Shown piece after piece: positions 1 through 9,033 of a DNA stretch of 34,203 nt (positions within the stretch are counted from its first letter, which is position 1; each line of letters opens with the position of its first letter). The DNA lies in NCBI GenBank assembly GCA_000482145.1, contig AUXH01000153.1:1-34203 (forward strand), in the 5' to 3' direction. The notes beneath the pieces are model-generated. The model did not search any database, was not told the DNA's origin, and worked only from the letters and a program-made list of their open reading frames with translations. The stretch is from Strigomonas culicis (taxonomy: Eukaryota > Euglenozoa > Kinetoplastea > Trypanosomatida > Trypanosomatidae). Made by a program: the position numbers and the translations under genes.

Positions 1-276
1 GCTCGGCGGCCTCGGTGCTCAGCCGCCGCGAGGCGCGCCTGGGCGTCGTCGCTGCCGGCGGCGGCTGCTCGCGGACCTGCTGCAGCTCCTCGACCGCCTG
101 CGCGCGCGCCTGCTGCGCGTCCTCCAGCTGCTGGCGCAGCTCGGCGGCCTCGTGCTCAGCCGCCGCGAGGCGCGCCTGGGCGTCGTCGCTGCCGGCGGCG
201 GTCTGCTCGCGGACCTGCTGCAGCTCCTCGACCGCCTGCGCGCGCGCCTGCTGCGCGTCCTCCAGCTGCTGGCGCA
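1..276 (-). repeat. Two tandem 138-bp repeats coding coiled coil
   Basis: Bases 1-138 and 139-276 are nearly identical copies of a GC-rich 138-bp unit, equal to 46 codons of the coiled-coil gene. The array probably continues to the left of the window. Copy 1 has one extra G near 14-15 and lacks one T near 64 relative to copy 2, so about 17 codons between these points are read in a different frame while the outer frame is kept. Confidence 0.9.
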
Positions 277-1480
277 GGTGCACGAGTTCGAGTTGAGTTG
301 CTTCGTCCTTTTCGTTGCTGCTATTGAGTGCGTCGAGCTGTTGTCTCAGTGTAGCAATGGTGAGGAGGTCTGCGTTGCGCATTTCTGTGGCCGTGTGCTT
401 CCACTGGTCTACTTTCGTTTGAAGATGTTCATAATTGGACTGGGCTTGTTGGAGTTGTTGGTGCAGATCGTCATCTTGAGGTGTGCCTAGGGCGGCGGCA
501 GCTGCTGGTGCAGGGCACTTCTCAGCGTCTTCAAGCTGTTGTTCTAGCGAATGAATTATACGGAGCTGTTCTTGGTTTTCCTTCTCGAGTTGGGCGATTC
601 GATTCATCGATTCGCTGTTGTCAATACCGTCTTGCGAAGCGGAGGACACAGTCTGAAGCTGTCCTTGGAGTTGCTTAATAGTTTCATCATCCTTGCGCTT
701 CATTTGTAGGACCTTTGCTTTCCACGCTTCCTGCTGCTCTTGTAATTGCGCTAGATCGGCGTCGCGTTCCTCCGCTAGTGCCTTAGCGGCGGATAGTTCT
801 TCTGACAAGAGCATGTTGTCTTGCTGTAGTCCTTTGATGATCTCCTTCTGATTGATCAGATGCGTTTCTAGAGTTTGCACTTCCACCCTCTGTTCATCAA
901 GTCGTAGGCGCAGTGTATCCAGATCCTTCAGTGCGTCCATACGTTGGCACAGCTCTGCCTCTTTGGCTTTGTTATGTTGCGATAGGCTGTCCATCTCGTC
1001 GGCAAATCGTTGCTGCGCGTCTAGGTGTATTTGTTTAACGTTCTGCAACTCCTGCAGCATGCTTTGAATGGTTGTGTCTTTTTCTCGGGTTTCTTGCTCT
1101 AGCCTCGTGATTGCATCTTCGTAGGAGTGTTTCTCTTTTTCATACTTCTGCTTGAGCCCATCCAAGGCGGAGGTAACAAGACTATTTATATCGGCTGCGG
1201 GCGATGCGCTACCAGCTTGGTCAACCGAACGGTACACCTCCAGATGTTCCTCTAATTGTACGATTCGTGCCCGATCCGTTTCCATCATGGACTTGACCCG
1301 CGCCTTCCACTGGTTTGTCTTTTCCTCGAGCGCTGTGTACTTGCCCTTCTCCTCGCCTAACTGGGCTTGAAGTGCGTTTGCCACCTCTTCCATCGTCTTC
1401 ACCTTCTGCGTGAGAAGCTCCAGCTCCTCACGTGCGTCGGCGACTTCAGAAGCGCCGGTCCTCCGAAAAAAGCGATCCAT
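1..1480 (-). CDS. Long coiled-coil protein, N-terminal part (golgin-like?), runs off the window
   Basis: Reading the minus strand from the ATG at 1480-1478 gives an open frame of about 493 codons that leaves the window at base 1. It begins MDRFFRRTG and is almost wholly heptad-rich (Leu, Glu, Gln, Lys), so a rod-like coiled coil is clear. Three spaced copies of a Trp-Lys motif (W58, W253, W360) sit in similar contexts (x-x-W-K-x-x-V/A-x-x-M then a charged stretch and a Leu-rich turn), which suggests an old long-period repeat. The part nearest the window edge is a very GC-rich 46-residue tandem repeat (E-A-A-E-L-R-Q-Q-L-E-D-A-Q-Q-A type). Long coiled coils of this kind occur in golgins, flagellar and cytoskeletal proteins. 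The C-terminus, where a GRIP or other targeting domain would sit, is not visible, so the function stays open. It is the last gene of the leftward cluster in view. Confidence 0.8.
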   Translation of the reverse strand, partial: MDRFFRRTGASEVADAREELELLTQKVKTMEEVANALQAQLGEEKGKYTALEEKTNQWKARVKSMMETDRARIVQLEEHLEVYRSVDQAGSASPAADINSLVTSALDGLKQKYEKEKHSYEDAITRLEQETREKDTTIQSMLQELQNVKQIHLDAQQRFADEMDSLSQHNKAKEAELCQRMDALKDLDTLRLRLDEQRVEVQTLETHLINQKEIIKGLQQDNMLLSEELSAAKALAEERDADLAQLQEQQEAWKAKVLQMKRKDDETIKQLQGQLQTVSSASQDGIDNSESMNRIAQLEKENQEQLRIIHSLEQQLEDAEKCPAPAAAAALGTPQDDDLHQQLQQAQSNYEHLQTKVDQWKHTATEMRNADLLTIATLRQQLDALNSSNEKDEATQLELVHLRQQLEDAQQARAQAVEELQQVREQTAAGSDDAQARLAAAEHEAAELRQQLEDAQQARAQAVEELQQVREQPPPAATTPRRASRRLSTEAAE

Positions 1481-1880
1481 ACTCCTTGCAAAGCGAATGA
1501 TGTGGGTAACGATAGTAACGTTTATTTTTCTTTTTTAATTTACTTCCTTCACCTTCTTAGTGTAAAACGTTTGAGTTTTAATCGAATTCAACTAATTATA
1601 CCAACTTTGAAGAGAAAAAAGAATCAAATAAACAAACAAGCATATATGAAAATAAAGGGAAAGGGGAAGAATAGAATAACAATGCCTACTTACTTATACT
1701 TCAGAGTAGTATATGACGACAGTTTCTCGTTCGTTCCATTTCACATCAACTTGAGATGAGCATCGCCCTTTATTCACTTTTTTTTTTGTCGGTGCCTAAT
1801 ATGATAATAACTAACGTTAAAGGTGAGTATCAGAACACATTGCTATGTATATGTAGTTTACAGAAGAGTACAAGTGCACA
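1481..1880. other. Intergenic spacer
   Basis: AT-rich spacer between two minus-strand genes. It should hold the 3' UTR of the eIF2-alpha kinase gene and the trans-splice acceptor region of the coiled-coil gene. I see no gene in it. Confidence 0.6.
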
Positions 1881-4800
1881 CTATTTCTTCTTTCCCGAAT
1901 TCTTGTTATTTCGAGACGCTTTTCTCGGTGGTTGTACTTGTCTGTAGTTGACAAAAAACACAAGAAGTTTGCTTTCAGCAGAGTAGACAGGAATGATACT
2001 GTGATTTTCGATCTGTGAAAGAACCCACTCTTCCAAAGGCTGCAAGGCCGTCGTTTTGGACTTTTCAAGAATTGAATCCTCCAAAGCGTAAATGGAAGAT
2101 CGTATGTCCTCAATCGGAGCCTCTGAAATAAGCAGTGTCGCGGGCAGAGACTTCATTATGGTTCCGTACGCTCGTAGAGCATCATCACGGATGCTATCAT
2201 TCTGCACACGAGAGAGAAAGAACACCGCTGTATTGTTCAGTAGCGCTGGGATGCTGAAATCTTCTCCTCCCAGTTTTCGTACCGTGGTGCAGAGATTGTC
2301 CAGAGCGATTTCTTTTTTAACTGCTCCTTTGTTGAGGTGATTCGACACTTCTATCAAGTACTTTGCATCCGCGAGGACCCACCGAATTCGTTTTCCTTTT
2401 AACGCTTTTGCCATTGTGGGATAGTTATAGTCTACCCGTATACAGGCTCTAATGTTCCCCTTCCAGAGCGTAACCGCAGCCTCCACCACATGTAATAGAC
2501 TCGCGTGTGAGTGTTGCTCGAATCGTCGTATAGCGACCCCGTTCATCCAAACATCCGACTTCACCACTGGCTTCATGCGCTCCCCCAACGCAGCGAATCC
2601 ATTGACGTCCACATTCACGCAGAAGGCAGAGGCAGAGAGGTTGCTGAGCGTGAGATTCTGCACAAAATCATCCAAATAGCAGCCGAAGGCGATGTGCATG
2701 GGTGCGGGCTTAGATTTGGATGCGGGTTTGGGTGCGGACGGCACTCTGCGACACTCGAAGATGAGGCCATTCCTTAACATGGCACGCTGCACCAGTGTCT
2801 GCGCCGGCATTAAAGCTGGGTCCAGCACGATGGAGACAAACGTTGAAAGAGTATTGAAAAACTGGAGTGAATCGAACGCAAACGTCACGTATCTACGCAT
2901 AAAATCAATGAGCTCAAACGACGTGGTATAATTGGCATACTGAGCTACAGTGTTTGCGATTTCGGAGATTGCTGACGCGATCTGGTCTACAACAGTGATT
3001 CTGTGCTTTTGCGAAGTCAATTCTGCAGGTGGGGATCGGTCTCCTATTTCAATCGGAAAAACAGCGTTTAACCACTGTGCATGCGAAATAAACAACTCCA
3101 CCCGTTCCGTGAGGTCGATGAGGGACAGGAGGTGGTAGAGAGCAAGCAGCGGCTCCAGCAGTTGCTCGTTGAAGACACTGTTCTTCGGAAGAGGACTGAA
3201 AAAAACAACAAAGGGGGATTTGGTGTTATAGAGCAGGTAGTAATTTTCGTCAGGCATGGTGTTCTGCATGCCCACAAAAGTCGCCGTGCTCCAATGTGGA
3301 AAATCAAACGAGCCAAAGCACTTCCCACTGCTGTCAACGATGGCGTTAACGCCAAGCTCATTCAGTGATTCGTTCATCGGAATTTGGAAGTTGGACACAT
3401 CAATAGGGATACTACCATGCAAGACGCCAAGGAATTGCATTGCCTCTATTACGTCTGTCACGGGCGTGGATGCCGCCGCATGCGCCGCGTCGCAGAGCGA
3501 CGACAGTGGTTTGCAATTTAGAGTGTACCATTTTTGTATGTGTTGCACAATGCGGCCCGCAAGGAATTCCCCGTACTTATCTACGGCTTCCAACGTCTGT
3601 GTTATCTCAATAGGGTCACCGGGAAGCTCAGCCGTGGCCAGTACCTCCTTGCATGTTTTCCGCCTTTGTGGGTCGATATCCACTAGCTGCGCTATTACCT
3701 TTGCCATAGAGGGATTCAGTTGGCAAAACCACTGCGGCAGTTTACCCGTTTTCCACACCTCTTCCATGATGACACGGCGGTCATGAAACCCTTTCCCGGC
3801 GATTAAAAGCCACATTTCCAGCGCGATCATACCAATGCTGAACTCATCTACCTTGAGATCGTACTGCCTGCACTGTTCCTGTTCTGGTGCACAGTACAAC
3901 ACGGTGCCACATTTCCCCGTCAAATTAGTTCGCAGCGCCTGCAGGGAAACCTCACTTGTTGGGGACGACATGAGGTCGAGATCTTTTGTGCTGACATTTC
4001 GCTTTACCGCTGTCACCGTCCGTGCGAGCCCAAAGTCTGCCACCCTAATCGTTCCTACATCACCATTGCTTTCGTTCTTTTCAATTTCAAACAACACGTT
4101 ATCTGGCTTGAGATCGCGATGCACGATGTTTTCACTGTGCGTGTAGGAGATAACGGTGAGCAGCTGTCTGAGTATGGTGGCGGCGATCACCTCCCCTTGC
4201 TTCGAGTTGAGCAAGCCCTCCCGCTGGGGGCCGTCGCTTTCATCGATGAGGTGCCGCAGAGACCTTGCTGAGCACAGCTCCATCTGAACGTAGAGTGTCT
4301 TATATTGGCGTTGTTTTTTGCCTTCCGCTGCACTGTCGGGAGCCGTGTGTGGTAATGGCTCATTTTTTTCTTCGCCCAGAAAAAAGGAGGAATCCGTTGA
4401 CTCCTCGTCCGTCGACAGTGACTCACTGGTCGATGATGATTCGTCTGTGTCAGAGCTGGCAATATGGAGTATTCTGGTGTCGCTTTCAGACTCCACTTCC
4501 TCCTCCTCTTCTTCGTCTGTATCATCTTCATCAATAAACCGCATCAGATCCTCATCACAACCATCCTCAACCCATGCGTGATAGTATCTTACGATGTTCA
4601 TATGATTGAACGCTGCCATTGTTTGAACTTCACGAAGCACCTTCTCTGACTCTTTTTCTTTCATTGCTATTTTCTTCACTGCGTAGAGCTGCCCGTCAAT
4701 TAACTTGCGACACACATACACCGGTGCAAAGCCTCCGTTTCCCAATAAGCGCAGCTCACGGAACTCGTTTCTATATCGATTCTCCATTCCAACTTGCAGT

Positions 4801-5588
4801 TTTGTGGCATGTTCATCACTCTCCCAGAGCCACTTTTTCGCCCTATCACGCTGCGACGCACTGGACAACGCGCTCTTAGCCTCCGTTCCGAAGACTCCAG
4901 AGAACAGGTCACTCCTCCATGGAATGTAGGTCGCGGCAGCCTCAGGGAAAACGCGAAGGTCTTTTAAAAGGTACTCCGCAAGGTATTCATAGTCGCTGTT
5001 CGCTTCTTTTGACCCCGGATCCTTCATCTGACAACACTTTCTTAAAAGGTGTAGTGTAAGGACACTCAGACGCAACGCATCTTCGGCTTTCAGAGGGATG
5101 GGTGTGGATGTAGGAGAGGCCACCGGTACGGCAGTCTGCTCAGGTTCTCTGCTTTGGGGCAGCACTGTCTGCTCTGATCCCCATGCACGGTCCAAAAAAC
5201 TACTAACAGTATTTGCGACTGGCACAATAGATAGCTCCCCATTGATCAGACAAATCTCTACATTTGTCTTAACCTCATCTATCAGTGCCGCCTTCTCTTC
5301 GTCGGTGAAGATATAACTCTTTTCATCCTTAGGAGTGGGGATGTGCAGCACAACATGTGGAGCAACGTATGGATAGCCGGGGACAATACCAATTTCCAGA
5401 CGGATTCTTTTGCGAGAGTTCCTCCCTGAAATCAATGGGATAGTCACTTTCACGCGTTCCTTTTTTCTTTTGATTATAGCATTCTCATAAATTTCTTTTA
5501 TATGGTTTATTTCTTCTTCCACTCGGACATTTTCGTGCGTCTTGTATTCAGAGACTACCTCGATAGTCTGTGTGTCAAACTGCGGCAT
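1881..5588 (-). CDS. eIF2K1: GCN2-type eIF2-alpha kinase
   Basis: A 1235-residue protein with the GCN2 domain order. An RWD-like domain covers about residues 8-125 and includes a proline-rich PGYPYVAPHV turn typical of RWD folds. The protein kinase domain covers about 277-655: Gly-rich loop LGNGGFAPV near 282, ATP-binding Lys at about 305 (YAVKK), catalytic HRDLKPDN at 490-497, DFG at 518-520 and activation-segment GTVLYCAPEQ at 561-570. A large acidic, Ser-rich insert lies at about 343-428, as in eIF2-alpha kinases of the PEK/GCN2 group. A HisRS-like region follows from about 660, then a basic C-terminus. Family knowledge: GCN2 senses uncharged tRNA through the HisRS-like part and phosphorylates eIF2-alpha to lower translation; trypanosomatids have a GCN2-like eIF2 kinase called eIF2K1. 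The start is the ATG at 5588; on the coding strand a pyrimidine tract (about 5620-5660) and an AG near 5598 precede it. Confidence 0.93.
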   Translation of the reverse strand: MPQFDTQTIEVVSEYKTHENVRVEEEINHIKEIYENAIIKRKKERVKVTIPLISGRNSRKRIRLEIGIVPGYPYVAPHVVLHIPTPKDEKSYIFTDEEKAALIDEVKTNVEICLINGELSIVPVANTVSSFLDRAWGSEQTVLPQSREPEQTAVPVASPTSTPIPLKAEDALRLSVLTLHLLRKCCQMKDPGSKEANSDYEYLAEYLLKDLRVFPEAAATYIPWRSDLFSGVFGTEAKSALSSASQRDRAKKWLWESDEHATKLQVGMENRYRNEFRELRLLGNGGFAPVYVCRKLIDGQLYAVKKIAMKEKESEKVLREVQTMAAFNHMNIVRYYHAWVEDGCDEDLMRFIDEDDTDEEEEEEVESESDTRILHIASSDTDESSSTSESLSTDEESTDSSFFLGEEKNEPLPHTAPDSAAEGKKQRQYKTLYVQMELCSARSLRHLIDESDGPQREGLLNSKQGEVIAATILRQLLTVISYTHSENIVHRDLKPDNVLFEIEKNESNGDVGTIRVADFGLARTVTAVKRNVSTKDLDLMSSPTSEVSLQALRTNLTGKCGTVLYCAPEQEQCRQYDLKVDEFSIGMIALEMWLLIAGKGFHDRRVIMEEVWKTGKLPQWFCQLNPSMAKVIAQLVDIDPQRRKTCKEVLATAELPGDPIEITQTLEAVDKYGEFLAGRIVQHIQKWYTLNCKPLSSLCDAAHAAASTPVTDVIEAMQFLGVLHGSIPIDVSNFQIPMNESLNELGVNAIVDSSGKCFGSFDFPHWSTATFVGMQNTMPDENYYLLYNTKSPFVVFFSPLPKNSVFNEQLLEPLLALYHLLSLIDLTERVELFISHAQWLNAVFPIEIGDRSPPAELTSQKHRITVVDQIASAISEIANTVAQYANYTTSFELIDFMRRYVTFAFDSLQFFNTLSTFVSIVLDPALMPAQTLVQRAMLRNGLIFECRRVPSAPKPASKSKPAPMHIAFGCYLDDFVQNLTLSNLSASAFCVNVDVNGFAALGERMKPVVKSDVWMNGVAIRRFEQHSHASLLHVVEAAVTLWKGNIRACIRVDYNYPTMAKALKGKRIRWVLADAKYLIEVSNHLNKGAVKKEIALDNLCTTVRKLGGEDFSIPALLNNTAVFFLSRVQNDSIRDDALRAYGTIMKSLPATLLISEAPIEDIRSSIYALEDSILEKSKTTALQPLEEWVLSQIENHSIIPVYSAESKLLVFFVNYRQVQPPRKASRNNKNSGKKK

Positions 5589-5826
5589 TGGTATTCTCTA
5601 GAGCATTAAGGATTAATAACAAAAACGAAAAGGAAAAAAAAGAAGAAGAGAGGAAAAGACAACACAAGGAAGTAAATCTCGTTGATAAAAAAAGCGGGCA
5701 ACATGAACGGAGAGGAACGTTAAAGACAACAAGCAAACAAAAATAGAAGCAACTAGGCGAGTGTGAATCTCAACGCATGTTTAAAGCAGCTATACAGAGG
5801 AAAGACAGTGCGTTTTTTTTTCTTCT
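5589..5826. promoter_or_regulatory. Spacer with trans-splicing pyrimidine tract for the GCN2-like gene
   Basis: On the minus strand the bases at about 5620-5660 form a run of T and C, followed by an AG near 5598 and the ATG at 5588. This is the usual layout of a trypanosomatid spliced-leader acceptor with a very short 5' UTR. The rest of the spacer is purine-rich on the plus strand and has no gene. Confidence 0.55.
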
Positions 5827-8679
5827 TTATACAAGACGCATCCTGGTTACTCTGCAACCATGATTGCTCAAGCAGCACCATATCAGAGATCTTTCCACCG
5901 TGGATGTAATCCTGTTCTCTTTTATGGGTCTACTCCTTTTCCGAGACGTACGCTCTTTCAGTGTCTTGATACTGTGACACACCACACAAAGTGTTTGAAT
6001 ATTACTTTTAAGAGCCTCTCCACCCCCCGCGGACACTGGGATAATGTGATCTGCATTCCAGCAAATCCCTGCTGTGGGATTCTCAACCAAGTTGCGGTAC
6101 AACTTTGGGTACTGCAGCAGCTGCGGGTGCATGGATGCCAGCAGTTCTTCTCGTGCGCTAATGGTGTAGCACTGCTGCAGGCGGCCGGCCAATAGCTCAC
6201 ACTGCACCCCACAAGCAGCGCATACACCGCCGTCCTCTGCTACGATGACGCGACGCACGCATGTGCTGGAGCGTTTAAAATAAAAATGCTCCCGACACGC
6301 ACCAGAGCAGAAAAGACCTACGTCACTTGTTACCTTTCGCACCTGACCTGGACGGGCCGCTTCCATACCCGTGGACAAACCTCTACCGCACTCCAGGCAG
6401 ACCGAAACGATACGACTGTCTGACTTCAAGAGTGGACAGAAGAGGACGAGTGAAAACTTCTGAGTCTTGATTTCAGACCAAAACCCCCAGCCACACCGAA
6501 AGGGCAACTTGTAGCGGTGACGCTTGCCTGTGGGTTTGTTTTTTGACCTGAACTGGATGTGCGTTGTATGCCATGATCCTCTCAGTTGCCTTTGCTCGTA
6601 GGAAGACAGCGTATCGTAGTTGAACAAAAAATCACCCATTTGTCGCCACGCGGGATGATTTCTCTCCCGCACACACCGACGCGCTTCGTCGATGGTCAGC
6701 GTAGCGTAAAAGGCGCTTCCCTCGCCTTTCACGTGAAGGCGACCCGTGTACCGACTAACCGTAAACAGAAGTTGGCGTGCGCAAGGCATTGCCGCTTCGC
6801 TTAGGGTTCCCATTGGCGCCTCGGGGCCAGCCTTGTTGTCGCATGTCGCAGACCGAGTTGTAAAAGAAAAGGGAAGAGGCGAGTCGTCGCCGTCAATCAA
6901 GCGACGCACTTCGTCATCATCCTTCTTTAACCGCTCAAAAAGCACCTTGTCAAACAGAGACCTCTGACCTACGAAGTAGTAGAAGGTAGCTTTCGCGGCT
7001 TGACCGGGACGGTGGAGCCTGTCTTCTGCTTGCTTCATCAGTGTGGCGTTGGGTGGCAACTCACAAAAAACAGCGCAGCTGGACGAGGCAAGAGAGACAC
7101 CCACACTGCAAGCTGAAATACCAACAATTGCGAACTTAATTTTCTTCTCTGCAAAGTTCCGTAGTAAATGTTGCCGGGCGTCCATATCAACTCCACCCTT
7201 GATGACGAGGAAGGTCTCTTTTCGTCGCTTTACTTCGGTTTCCAAGAAGTCAAGCAGCTCCACGTGATGGGCAAATAGTACCACTTGCTCGTTAGTGGCC
7301 CTCAAATAATCAAGCGCGTGGCTAATGCCCGTTTTCCGGAGCACCCAATGCGACTTGTAGCGCCTTTGGAAGTTACCACCCGTCTCATACTCGCGGTCAC
7401 TAGCCGCTTCCTCTTCTATCGGATAGAGAATTCGCTGTTTGGACGGCAAGTCTAGCACCTCCCTTTTGCGGCGCCGTACCATTATTCGTTCATCAAGCAA
7501 GGAACTGAGCTCGTGTTGCCTTACGCACGAACCGATCTTTAGGAACGGATCCACTGTAACCGCACAGTAGCGCAGTGCAAAATCCAAACGTGCTGTGCCC
7601 AGCCATCCCGGATGCAGAGCATCTATTTGGTTAAATAGATCAAAGGCTCCAGTGGTAACAGGTGTTCCTGACAATAGGAGACAGAACGTGGCTTGTTTTG
7701 CTACGTCGCAGATCAGTGTCGTGTAGAGAGCGTCCGACCCGGAAGTGTTCGTGTGAAGTAAGTGGCTTTCGTCGCACACAATGCACTGCCAAGGCGTTTC
7801 TCGGATCATTGCAGACAGTCGCGCTGTCATGTGATAGCTGATAATCACCACTTGGGGCACCTCGCCCGTCACAAATGCATCGTTGGAGCTCCGGATAACG
7901 CGTAGGTGTTCGAGCGGCACCAGCTGAGGTACAAGAAACCTTTCAATTTCTTCCGCCCAGATATGCTTCACAGACGACGGGCACACCACCAACACGGGAA
8001 ATACCTTCAAGGCGCAAATGACACCAAGCGCTGTGAGTGTCTTTCCAACACCCATCTCATCGCACAGCAGAGCGCGGCCGCCAAGATGGACTATCCTTCT
8101 GACGCCGTCCATTTGGTGCTTTTGGAGGTAGCTGCGCAGCGGAGCAGGTATCTCTACTGCGGCATGCTGCGGATCAGACGGATTCGTACAAGTGAGCCGA
8201 AGAATTGCATCCGATGGGGCGTTGACAAAAAACTTACCCTGTGCTAAAGAACGAAGCTCGAACAGAAGGAGGTCCATAAGCTCCAAGGGGATGGTAAACG
8301 CATCATGATCAACATGAGCGAGTTCCGAAAGCACCGCACTCGAAAGTGATTCCTTCACAAAATGAGTTAAAATCTTGTCAATGTTCTTGAAGTGGACGAG
8401 AGCACGCCGCGCACTAAAGTCGACTTCCACACTAACTATCCGCTCGCTCATTGTACCCTCTACCTTTGCTCCCCGCACACATGGTACGTAGTTTTCTACT
8501 ACACCAAGGCTTTGCTGTACCTCGGAGTGCAACTGAGAAACATATGCTGTGAGAACGCTGTCAAAGGTGCTGCGACCGCATTTGCACCCGAATTCACATC
8601 CGTACTTACACTGTCGAAACAGGAACGGCGTACGACACTTCACGCAGAATTGGTTTTCAGGTAGTAGAAGTTGCTCCAT
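5827..8679 (-). CDS. ZRANB3: ZRANB3-like SNF2 annealing helicase with C-terminal HNH nuclease
   Basis: A 950-residue SNF2-family protein. Helicase motifs: Walker A DEMGVGKT (207-214), DESH box (303-306), SGTP (337-340) and motif VI QAEDRLHRPGQ (550-560). Residues 640-720 resemble the substrate-recognition region of ZRANB3. The C-terminus has paired Cys motifs (C761/C764, C791/C795), CAAC (820-823), then an HNH core: D877-H878, N893, and C897-x-x-C900-H901. This Cys pattern plus HNH order is the signature of ZRANB3 (AH2), a replication-fork remodeller and structure-specific nuclease that works with PCNA. Unlike human ZRANB3, I see no NZF zinc finger between helicase and HNH and no obvious PCNA-binding box. 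Instead there is an N-terminal Cys cluster (C12 to C34) and, at about 83-147, a stretch resembling the HARP domain of SMARCAL1. The start is the ATG at 8679, in a leftward cluster of unrelated genes. Confidence 0.9.
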   Translation of the reverse strand: MEQLLLPENQFCVKCRTPFLFRQCKYGCEFGCKCGRSTFDSVLTAYVSQLHSEVQQSLGVVENYVPCVRGAKVEGTMSERIVSVEVDFSARRALVHFKNIDKILTHFVKESLSSAVLSELAHVDHDAFTIPLELMDLLLFELRSLAQGKFFVNAPSDAILRLTCTNPSDPQHAAVEIPAPLRSYLQKHQMDGVRRIVHLGGRALLCDEMGVGKTLTALGVICALKVFPVLVVCPSSVKHIWAEEIERFLVPQLVPLEHLRVIRSSNDAFVTGEVPQVVIISYHMTARLSAMIRETPWQCIVCDESHLLHTNTSGSDALYTTLICDVAKQATFCLLLSGTPVTTGAFDLFNQIDALHPGWLGTARLDFALRYCAVTVDPFLKIGSCVRQHELSSLLDERIMVRRRKREVLDLPSKQRILYPIEEEAASDREYETGGNFQRRYKSHWVLRKTGISHALDYLRATNEQVVLFAHHVELLDFLETEVKRRKETFLVIKGGVDMDARQHLLRNFAEKKIKFAIVGISACSVGVSLASSSCAVFCELPPNATLMKQAEDRLHRPGQAAKATFYYFVGQRSLFDKVLFERLKKDDDEVRRLIDGDDSPLPFSFTTRSATCDNKAGPEAPMGTLSEAAMPCARQLLFTVSRYTGRLHVKGEGSAFYATLTIDEARRCVRERNHPAWRQMGDFLFNYDTLSSYEQRQLRGSWHTTHIQFRSKNKPTGKRHRYKLPFRCGWGFWSEIKTQKFSLVLFCPLLKSDSRIVSVCLECGRGLSTGMEAARPGQVRKVTSDVGLFCSGACREHFYFKRSSTCVRRVIVAEDGGVCAACGVQCELLAGRLQQCYTISAREELLASMHPQLLQYPKLYRNLVENPTAGICWNADHIIPVSAGGGEALKSNIQTLCVVCHSIKTLKERTSRKRSRPIKENRITSTVERSLIWCCLSNHGCRVTRMRLV

Positions 8680-9033
8680 TTCTAGTTTTGTAAACTCGTT
8701 GATTCTGTGTATAGTTCCATATATGCGAACAGCATGCTTATTTGGTGGCTCTTGTGTTTACTGTTGAGGGAGAGGTAAGCAGGACATAAAAGTGGCTCTG
8801 AAACAAGTGTACATAAGGGCAACTAGGGCCGAAGCAAGCACCACGTAACGGATACAGGTATACCCATTTGAATCGGGACTCATCCGTGAATAATAGCAAT
8901 TTATAAAGGCAGTGGTGGTGGTATTTATGTGCAAAAAAGACGCAACGTGGTCGATGTGTTAATAGGAAAGCAAACGTGGCAGAGGAGAATAATCAAGCAA
9001 ATAAACCACATGAACAATAAGCGGAAGTCCGGA
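8680..9033. other. Intergenic spacer
   Basis: About 350 bases between two minus-strand genes. I see short AT-rich runs but no coding, RNA or repeat feature. It should carry the 3' UTR of the ABC ATPase gene and the splice acceptor of the helicase gene. Confidence 0.5.
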
